From: Bacteroidota bacterium | GTDB lineage: Bacteria > Bacteroidota > Rhodothermia > Balneolales > Balneolaceae | Assembly (NCBI GenBank): GCA_009909035.1 | Contig: JAAAOB010000156.1 | Location: 1 to 64,000, forward strand | Direction of reading: 5' to 3' | Length of the DNA stretch: 64,000 bases | Shown here: in pieces, positions 9,454 through 16,283 of the stretch | How positions within the stretch are numbered: position 1 is the first letter of the stretch | Layout of the letters: each line of letters opens with the position of its first letter | Position numbers and translations under genes: made by a program | Notes under the pieces: generated by a model | Told to the model about the DNA's origin: nothing | Database searches by the model: none | What the model saw: the letters and a program-made list of their open reading frames with translations, nothing else

Positions 9454-9659
9454 TATTCAGCAAGTTTATCCAGGGATTTACGGTGGTTTCTGCTGATCTC
9501 CTGATATGCAGACTGGACGTCAACTTTCTATATTAACAGCCCGTCCTCATGAGGAACAATCTCCACACGGCCACTTTCCTCAACTTTGAGAAGTTTCAAG
9601 AGAGGCTTTTCAAGAAGAATACTTCAGCTGTTTCCGATTTTTTGAAGTTTTTTAATCAT
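9453..9659 (-). pseudogene. AbrB/MazE-like antitoxin of the Doc module with two in-frame stop codons
   Basis: Hand translation MIKKLQKIGNS*SILLEKPLLKLLKVEESGRVEIVPHEDGLLI*KVDVQSAYQEISRNHRKSLDKLAE*; TGA at 9624-9626, TAG at 9528-9530; frame otherwise open and overlaps the toxin start as TAATG. Confidence 0.75.
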
Positions 9660-9744
9660 GGCAAGTGATATTTGTTCTTACTAAATTCTTACATTTATAA
9701 TACTCAGAGAAAAGGTAAAAAGTATCAGGCAGGGTAAATTTTAT

Positions 9745-9778
9745 TCCGGCGGCTAACGGTCCCGCGTCAATACCGTTG
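9745..9778. repeat. attC-like core fragment E
   Basis: CTAACGGTCCCGCGTCAATACCGTTG; shares AACGGTCCCGCG with repeat F. Confidence 0.3.
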
Positions 9779-9790
9779 TGTGTGCCCGAT

Positions 9791-10195
9791 TTACTTTTTT
9801 AAAATCTCCCAAAACCCTCGTGGTGAAATAATCTTGATTTGGGTAAGATCTTTTGAAAGAACCAATAGATCTTTATCACCAGTAACTAAAATATCAGCTT
9901 TTGCCCTTAATGCTGATTCCAATACCCATCGATCATCTTCGTCTCTTACTTTTACTTCAGAAGGTTTGTCAGGAATTGGTTCTATGTGGTGGTGCTTTCG
10001 AAGAAATAGTATGGTCTTAGAAACTTTATTCTGTGGAACGCTGAGTTTTGTAATCAATACCCGTTCAAATTCTTGTAATACAAATTCTCCGGTCATCAAT
10101 TGATGGTCAGCAAGTATAATTTCAAGAAGGTCGGCACATAATCCCCTTGCGGTGAAAGCACTTATTAAAACGTTGGTGTCAGCAAAAATTTTCAT
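9791..10195 (-). CDS. PIN domain toxin (VapC-like)
   Basis: MKIFADTNVLISAF start, DEDDRWVLESALRAKADILVTGDKDLL. Confidence 0.9.
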   Translation of the reverse strand: MKIFADTNVLISAFTARGLCADLLEIILADHQLMTGEFVLQEFERVLITKLSVPQNKVSKTILFLRKHHHIEPIPDKPSEVKVRDEDDRWVLESALRAKADILVTGDKDLLVLSKDLTQIKIISPRGFWEILKK

Positions 10196-10455
10196 GAAAC
10201 TTCACGAAAAACATCTTCATCGGTGAGCCATCCTTGTGCTTCACCATAGGGTAGAAGTTGTTTACGTAGTTCCTGAAAAGATTCAATTGATAATTGGCGT
10301 TTTAAAGCTTGCCGGACCAACTCACTCTTTGTGCGTCCTGATTTTCTCGATGACTCTTCAAGAAGTTGTTCCAGCTCTTTGTCAATTCGAATAGTAAGAG
10401 TAGTGTCCATAATCGTAGAGTTATTTAAATGTTTTACAATGTAATACAACTTCAA
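10192..10455 (-). CDS. ribbon-helix-helix antitoxin (likely start MDTTLTIRIDKELEQ, internal Met)
   Basis: TLTIRIDKELEQLLEESSRKSGRTKSELVRQALKRQL; stop/start overlap with the PIN toxin. Confidence 0.88.
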   Translation of the reverse strand: MKLYYIVKHLNNSTIMDTTLTIRIDKELEQLLEESSRKSGRTKSELVRQALKRQLSIESFQELRKQLLPYGEAQGWLTDEDVFREVS

Positions 10456-10484
10456 CGAACGGGCAATTTATTTATTTGGAAAGG

Positions 10485-10607
10485 GTTAAACGGTCCCGCG
10501 CTTAACCGGCACCGGGATTATAAACTGTTTGAATATTTTGTCCTCACAATCTACTCAAACCCACCGGAAGAGCAAGGCGGTGTCCGCGTTTAATTACCTT
10601 GTTATAA
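10485..10607. repeat. attC-like imperfect palindromic repeat F
   Basis: GTTAAACGGTCCCGCG ... GTGTCCGCGTTTAATTACCTTGTTATAA; central hairpin GTTTGAATATTTTGT (10527-10541)/ACAATCTACTCAAAC (10546-10560) with CCTC loop. Confidence 0.45.
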
Positions 10608-10641
10608 TTCGATTCACCCGATTTCGTAGTATCATTGAACT

Positions 10642-11237
10642 ATGAAATACCACACACCAAAATCTGAAGATGAGATTCTTCCGAATAAGCTCGGTTTAAC
10701 AAATCCCGAAAAGATCGCTGAAGAGGAGTACCGTGGTTTTTGAGAGCTGAAATTAAATTCGAGTCTGAACTGGATCAAATAAAAAAAGTTTGATTGGAAA
10801 CTATTGTCATCAATTCACAGAACGGCTTTGGGCCATTTATACGAATTTGCAGGAGAACTGAGACAGTAAATATGTCTAAGGGAGGTTTCTTATTCCCTGC
10901 AGCCAAGTTTTTACCATCGATCATTGAAGAATTTGAAAAGGATTTTTTAGAACCGTTGTCTTTCCCAAGTAAGGATTACCAGGAGATGATAAAGCAAGTA
11001 GCTTTGATACATGCCGAACTTCTATTCATTCATCCATTTCGGGAGGGGAAGGGACGTACAGCGAGGCTGTTTGTTGATTTAATAGCTTTGAAAAGTGGAT
11101 TCGAACGGTTCAATTTCGAAAAGATTGATGAGAAGAAAATGGCGGACTACATTGCAGCAGTACAGTCAGCGGCCGACAAAAATTATGAACCAATGATAAC
11201 TCTCTTCAAGAGTTTGAGAAATCAGGACTATTTTTAA
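10642..11237 (+). pseudogene. Fic family protein disrupted by about three frameshifts
   Basis: Frames joined by eye: MKYHTPKSEDEILPNKLGLTNPEKIAEEEYRGF / LRAEIKFESELDQIKK / FDWKLLSSIHRTALGHLYEFAGELR / TVNMSKGGFLFPAAKFLP...HPFREGKGRTARLF. Confidence 0.8.
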
Positions 11238-11379
11238 ATTCGCGAACAACCTCCCGTCGAATTTGATCGGCTCTCTCTTTTGGAATATTCATTCCTTCAA
11301 TACGAAAAGAAGCCATTTGAGATTTCATGGCATCACGTGAAATAGTGCCAATATTTTTCTTCTTTGAAGTCGTTTTCAT
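11206..11379 (-). CDS. small VbhA-like Fic antitoxin candidate (57 aa, not in the ORF track)
   Basis: MKTTSKKKNIGTISRDAMKSQMASFRIEGMNIPKERADQIRREVVREFKNSPDFSNS; SFRIEG fits the Fic inhibitory motif [S/T]xxxE[G/N]; overlaps the Fic 3' end convergently. Confidence 0.6.
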   Translation of the reverse strand: MKTTSKKKNIGTISRDAMKSQMASFRIEGMNIPKERADQIRREVVREFKNSPDFSNS

Positions 11380-11440
11380 GAGTAATTGTACGAAATTTTG
11401 AGCTCAATTTACAGATGTGGGTGAGCATTGTAACATTTAT

Positions 11441-12307
11441 TTAAAACCCAAAACGAATCCCCGCCTCAATCGTCTCCCGATTGTCCAGGTACACGGGGAA
11501 TTGTCCGCGGTTGTATTGCAGGTAGAGATAATCAATATATTGCAGCGGCCCGGAATCCCGTTCGCCAACAACGTACCCGAACGAGACGGCGCTGTGGAAT
11601 CCTTCGTCCAGCCCGTTTTCTTTCAGGGTAGCGGAGAGATCGGACGACCGGAAGTAGCGAAAATCGGGATTCAACAGAAAACGGCCAAGCAGGATCGTCC
11701 AAAATGCCCTGGCTTCAAATCGCTGGAACATGTTGTTTTCTGTATCCAGTTCTTCGCGGAAATCAGACCGGTAGGGGAGCACAAAAAGGTACGAGAGTTC
11801 TACAATCGGCACCAACGGTTTGGATTCATTGATATATCGCAGTTCGGCGCCTTGGTCGAGATTTTGCTCGGTAAGGGTTTGATTGGACTCAACGGCGGCG
11901 TTCAACCCTACACTCAGCGAGCCGTAATTTTTCAGTTCTATATCTTGTCCTAACTGATCACCCCCTGCTGTTTTTTCAAATACAACCAGGTACCCGAGGA
12001 ACAGGTCAACCTGATGATGTTTTGGATTGAGTGAAGGCCTGTAGAGCAGGCTGCCGACTGCGTCCAGATCGAATTCTATGTATCGCTGAAAACGGCTCTG
12101 GGATGTGAGTGTATATTCTTTATTCACCTTGAATTCAATATCTGCACCAACCCCGAGTTTCTCGTTCTCCATTCTCGATATACCCGGTTTTACGGAAAAA
12201 GATTGAGCATTCGCAATAGAACAGGAGATCACCCCGGTGAAAATCAAGCAACAAATAAAAGGTATAAGCTTTAATTTATTCATAGGTGAAGGAATAGATT
12301 CCATCAA
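11441..12307 (-). CDS. putative outer membrane protein (likely start ATG 12286, MNKLKLIPF...)
   Basis: Signal peptide, beta-rich alternating sequence, C-terminal GIRFGF. Confidence 0.65.
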   Translation of the reverse strand: MMESIPSPMNKLKLIPFICCLIFTGVISCSIANAQSFSVKPGISRMENEKLGVGADIEFKVNKEYTLTSQSRFQRYIEFDLDAVGSLLYRPSLNPKHHQVDLFLGYLVVFEKTAGGDQLGQDIELKNYGSLSVGLNAAVESNQTLTEQNLDQGAELRYINESKPLVPIVELSYLFVLPYRSDFREELDTENNMFQRFEARAFWTILLGRFLLNPDFRYFRSSDLSATLKENGLDEGFHSAVSFGYVVGERDSGPLQYIDYLYLQYNRGQFPVYLDNRETIEAGIRFGF

Positions 12308-13982
12308 TTTGAAACGAGAGGTCGAGCAACCGCACGGATGGTTTCCGGATCATATCTTCAAATAGTTGCCGTATTTCATTTTTTGTCCAGTCACCCTCAC
12401 GCTCTCCTGCTTCTAACTCCTCACATTGGGCAACGAGGATCAGCGATATGGCTTTGCACGCCTGGTCGAAGGCGGGCTGATCTGCAAAGGAATATTCCCA
12501 GAATTTTAACTCCTGCATGGTAATATATGCCCGTCTTGCAAATGCCATCTGTTTTTGCCTGGAGTACATCCGGGATTTAAAAACAGTATTCACAATCCAC
12601 CCGGGATATTTATCGAGCGTCCAGATCGGATGATCCCGTTTTACCTTAAATTCAGCACCCACCTGATCATGCAGCCACGCGTTAGGCAGCGACCCCACAC
12701 GGTTCCGGTTCTCTTTGTGATAGCGAATATACCGCTCGATGTTCTTTTTGGGCGGATCAATTCCCAGGAACATCTTCGGGTTGGTGGATGCGATCTGCCG
12801 GAACCGTTCCCCCGATAGTTTCTCACGGAAATAGGACCAGAACAGTTCATCAGACATATTGAGTCGCAGCAGCCAGGAGTCGGTACCAAACAGAATCCGG
12901 TTCTGCACCACCGGCATATTTAACAGTTCGTTGATCTTTTGGAGGTAGTGCTGCTCCAGTTCAGGATCGCCCATCATATCCGTGTGGTAGGAGACATCGG
13001 CATAGACGCCGCTGTAGGCCGGGTGTTGCATCAGTTCCAGGATTTTCCGGCCCCAGGTTCCCTCATCCAGCCCGTTTGGATCAGAAAAGGATTGGTGGCC
13101 GTCAAAATGGGCAAAACAGATCTTCAGTGATGGATACTGAGCCAAAATCGGCTCCCAATGTTCCGGGTTGCAATAGTCGATAAAGGCTTCTTCTACATAA
13201 AATCCGCTGTGATTGCAGTGCATCGTAATCGGCAGATCGTTCTGTTCGCAGTAGTCGTAGACCACCATCATTTCGTCACTATCTACTTTATAGCCGAGAG
13301 AGGGATAGAGTTTTACACCGACAAACCCTTTGGTTTCAATCGCATCTTTCATTAAATCAAAGTGATCCGGACGCTTGGGATTCACCGCAAAAAACGGGAA
13401 TACGCGGCCGGGCCGCTGCAGGCTGGCTTCCACAAGGTCATCCCGCTGATTGTGAAACCGATGTTCATCCCGGTCGGATTCGGAATCGCCGCGAATGTCC
13501 ATCATCAGCCCGACCAGGGCATCGTCTCTGTCCAGGTGATCCAGCAGATGATCGGCAATCGCTGTAGAACTTGGCATCAGAGCGATGCGCAACGTTTCGT
13601 AGATATCAAATAGGTTCGATTCGGCGTTATCATTTGCATCACCCCAGGCGGACAGGGCGTTCAGGACCTGTTTCAGGGCGGCCCGGCTCAGATGTTCAGC
13701 ATTGATGTTGATGGCATTCAGTGCCGACAGTTGCTGTAGATTGTTTTTAGAGAACTCTTTGAACACATCGGTACTCAGAATGGCCCGTACCAGCTCTTCC
13801 AGGAGCTGATCTTCGGTCAGATGACGCGGTTTATTCGACAGATCGTAAATAAACTGTTCGATCCCCTCTACAAGATATTCCGGCACATCTTTATGCCGCA
13901 GGCGGTTTCCAATGGCGCGGACCGCTTCGCGCGAGAGTACGTTTCGAAGCGTAAACAGGTGGGTATGCGTGTTGATGTTCAT
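12276..13982 (-). CDS. amidohydrolase family protein
   Basis: MNINTHTHLF, GFVGVKLYPSLGYK, ITMHCNHSG, KICFAHFDGH, RILFGTDSWLLR. Confidence 0.85.
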   Translation of the reverse strand: MNINTHTHLFTLRNVLSREAVRAIGNRLRHKDVPEYLVEGIEQFIYDLSNKPRHLTEDQLLEELVRAILSTDVFKEFSKNNLQQLSALNAININAEHLSRAALKQVLNALSAWGDANDNAESNLFDIYETLRIALMPSSTAIADHLLDHLDRDDALVGLMMDIRGDSESDRDEHRFHNQRDDLVEASLQRPGRVFPFFAVNPKRPDHFDLMKDAIETKGFVGVKLYPSLGYKVDSDEMMVVYDYCEQNDLPITMHCNHSGFYVEEAFIDYCNPEHWEPILAQYPSLKICFAHFDGHQSFSDPNGLDEGTWGRKILELMQHPAYSGVYADVSYHTDMMGDPELEQHYLQKINELLNMPVVQNRILFGTDSWLLRLNMSDELFWSYFREKLSGERFRQIASTNPKMFLGIDPPKKNIERYIRYHKENRNRVGSLPNAWLHDQVGAEFKVKRDHPIWTLDKYPGWIVNTVFKSRMYSRQKQMAFARRAYITMQELKFWEYSFADQPAFDQACKAISLILVAQCEELEAGEREGDWTKNEIRQLFEDMIRKPSVRLLDLSFQIDGIYSFTYE

Positions 13983-14073
13983 AACGGTACAATTCTCTCC
14001 GGTTTAACCAGATATAAGAGAATTTCAGGACTTTGGCAAAATGAATCTTTTGTCTAAAACCAGCCGGGCGTGA

Positions 14074-15888
14074 TTATTCCATTGCTGCCGGGATAGATTT
14101 GCTGCGCGAAGTTTCGGAATTTTTACGTCCTGCATAGAGCTGTTTTTGCATGGCCTGGAGCAGCCAGCGCACCCAGATAATGATGATTGAAATGGTAAGC
14201 AGAACAAACAGCCCGATATAGATCCAGATCCCGGGTTTGGACTGCGGCCACTCGCGCTGAACGGGCTGAGGAATGGCCTCTTTTTGCTGCACAACCGCAC
14301 GGTACGCGGAGAGAATGTCGGCTGATGAGATTTCAAGTACATGGTCATCGTTGTTGAAGGCGTCAACAGACAGATACACGGTTTCGGAGCTATTCAGCAG
14401 ATCCCGGACCTCTTCATCCAGGTCCAGGTAGTGGCTCTGGGCGTAACTCTCAAATGAGAATGGTTCTGCATCATCCGGCTCAGCCAAGAGGGATACCTCG
14501 CGGATATTGACCAGACCCCGGGTTTGGAAGTTCAACTCCAGGTAGGTTTTGTCAGGCTCGCTGAAGTAGTGTGTCATATCACTGGAGGCTTGCCAATCAC
14601 CGATTGAGAATTCAGCAATCGGTTCGGACACAGGATCGGGCATGGGGCCGTAGGACCGGATTCCGTCTACTGTGGCAACGGCTACCCAGAGAAAATAGAG
14701 CAGCGCGATGGTGGTGGAGATCGTTACCCCGCGCATCCAGGGGAAACCGTCCACCGGTGTTTTTGCTTTTTCAACGGTTTTGATCACCCACAGATAGGAA
14801 CCCGACAGGATAGAGAATGAGATAATCAGCCCAAAGAGAAACCACAGAATCTTGGTCGTGAGTCCGCCGAAATAGCCGAAATGAAGGGGATCGGCAATAT
14901 CGGTAATGAAGGGGAGAAGCGTCATCTCTGACGACTTAAGAACGTCAACTACCTCGGCCGTGGCCGGGTCCAGCAGCACATGGTTGGCGCGATCCCTGGT
15001 GAGCGGATTGCCCTCCTGCCCGTTGATATAGACAAACTCACCGGCTTGCTTGGGCATCCGGATCCCGCGGATATCGAGGCCGGGCAGCGCGGCGAGAGCG
15101 CTGTCGGTATAGACGGACATGGGAAGCAACTCAATGACCGAGTCGTACCTGGCCATCACGTCCTCCTCCACATGGTCGGGACTCGGCATGACCAACAGAT
15201 CGTTGTTTTCGGAAGCCTGAACCATCAGTTCCGAAAAGTAAAACACGCCGGTCAGCACAATTACCAGGGCAAACAGTAACGACCAGATACCGGCCAGTTT
15301 GTGTCCGTCAGACCACTGGACCCGTTTTTTCCGGTCCAGGCGAAGGGTGAACAGGTTTTTGAGCCAGCCTTTGTAGAACAGAAACCCGGCCAAGACAATG
15401 ATCAGCATCGGGATGGAGAGCAGCGTGATGAGTACAATCCCCCGGTTCCCGTCAAAAAAGCGCCGGTGGAAGGTTCGGAAAAACCGCTGGGTATTGAAAA
15501 AGGAATTCTGGCCCTGGATCTCTCCCGTGCGGGGATTCAGGTACACCTTCAGGGTTTGATCGTTGGGCATGTAAACGTAGGCCACCGTGGCGAAATAATC
15601 GGCATTCCCGCTGTAGGTTCCTTTGTACATCCCCAGGTTGACGCCCTCCGGGTATTCCCGCTCGATGGAGTCCATCATCTTTTGCCAGTTGGCCTGGCGA
15701 TCTTTTTTTTCGATGCGCATCTCCTCGTTTGCCAGCCAGTCGAACTCGTTGGACAGGGTGGCAAAGGTTCCCGACAGGCAGATCACAAACAGAATGAGGC
15801 CGAGATTTAATCCCAGCCATCCGTGCAGTTTGAAGAGGGTTTTATTGGAGATCAGGCTCATATCTTTTATTGTAAATGGAAGATCCAA
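14074..15888 (-). CDS. PepSY-associated TM domain protein (iron-regulated membrane protein type)
   Basis: LFKLHGWLGLNLGLILFVICLSGTFA, FRTFHRRFFD, HKLAGIWSLLFALVIVLTG. Confidence 0.88.
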   Translation of the reverse strand: MDLPFTIKDMSLISNKTLFKLHGWLGLNLGLILFVICLSGTFATLSNEFDWLANEEMRIEKKDRQANWQKMMDSIEREYPEGVNLGMYKGTYSGNADYFATVAYVYMPNDQTLKVYLNPRTGEIQGQNSFFNTQRFFRTFHRRFFDGNRGIVLITLLSIPMLIIVLAGFLFYKGWLKNLFTLRLDRKKRVQWSDGHKLAGIWSLLFALVIVLTGVFYFSELMVQASENNDLLVMPSPDHVEEDVMARYDSVIELLPMSVYTDSALAALPGLDIRGIRMPKQAGEFVYINGQEGNPLTRDRANHVLLDPATAEVVDVLKSSEMTLLPFITDIADPLHFGYFGGLTTKILWFLFGLIISFSILSGSYLWVIKTVEKAKTPVDGFPWMRGVTISTTIALLYFLWVAVATVDGIRSYGPMPDPVSEPIAEFSIGDWQASSDMTHYFSEPDKTYLELNFQTRGLVNIREVSLLAEPDDAEPFSFESYAQSHYLDLDEEVRDLLNSSETVYLSVDAFNNDDHVLEISSADILSAYRAVVQQKEAIPQPVQREWPQSKPGIWIYIGLFVLLTISIIIIWVRWLLQAMQKQLYAGRKNSETSRSKSIPAAME

Positions 15889-15991
15889 AGTTTTGCAGGG
15901 CCAAACTCACGATGGTTATGCCCTGGCAGGTTTACACTTCGGGAATGTTCGGGTGTTGGTGTTCTGGTGATATAAAAGCGTTCTGATACAG

Positions 15992-16037
15992 AACGAATAA
16001 CACCCCTCCCCACGCGATAAAATACGCGTGGTACTTC
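15992..16037. repeat. dispersed repeat, second copy at 61991-62036
   Basis: AACGAATAACACCCCTCCCCACGCG identical at both loci, followed by CGCGTGGTACT. Confidence 0.7.
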
Positions 16038-16043
16038 CCATTG

Positions 16044-16205
16044 GAGGCTGTCCAAAAAGGGTGTTCAATAAAGAATTTTACAAGCAAACAGTCATACCAC
16101 GCCCCGGCGTGGTATCTCCTAATCATATCAAAGGATGGAGATCCCGCATCCCCCGTAGGGATCCCTATGGGAAAGTGCGGGATGACGCTCTTTTTGGACA
16201 GCCTC
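16044..16205. mobile_element. MITE-like palindromic element (copy 1)
   Basis: Perfect 16-bp terminal inverted repeat GAGGCTGTCCAAAAAG/CTTTTTGGACAGCCTC; no transposase ORF; internal hairpins. Confidence 0.6.
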
Positions 16206-16283
16206 ACACTCTTTTGGATGAATCTTAACCGCAAAACACGTTGACATAGAATATTTTCTTTTAGCTTCAAGGGTCACCCGGCA

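Noticed and set aside
9453-9659. Recoding (selenocysteine/pyrrolysine or stop reassignment) in the antitoxin frame
   Set aside because: TGA and TAG both occur as normal gene ends elsewhere in the window and no SECIS-like element was recognised; nonsense mutation is simpler, although readthrough is worth testing.
11417-11953. 178-aa plus-strand ORF antisense to the outer membrane protein gene
   Set aside because: The minus-strand ORF has a signal peptide, beta-barrel-like pattern and operon spacing; the antisense frame has none of these.
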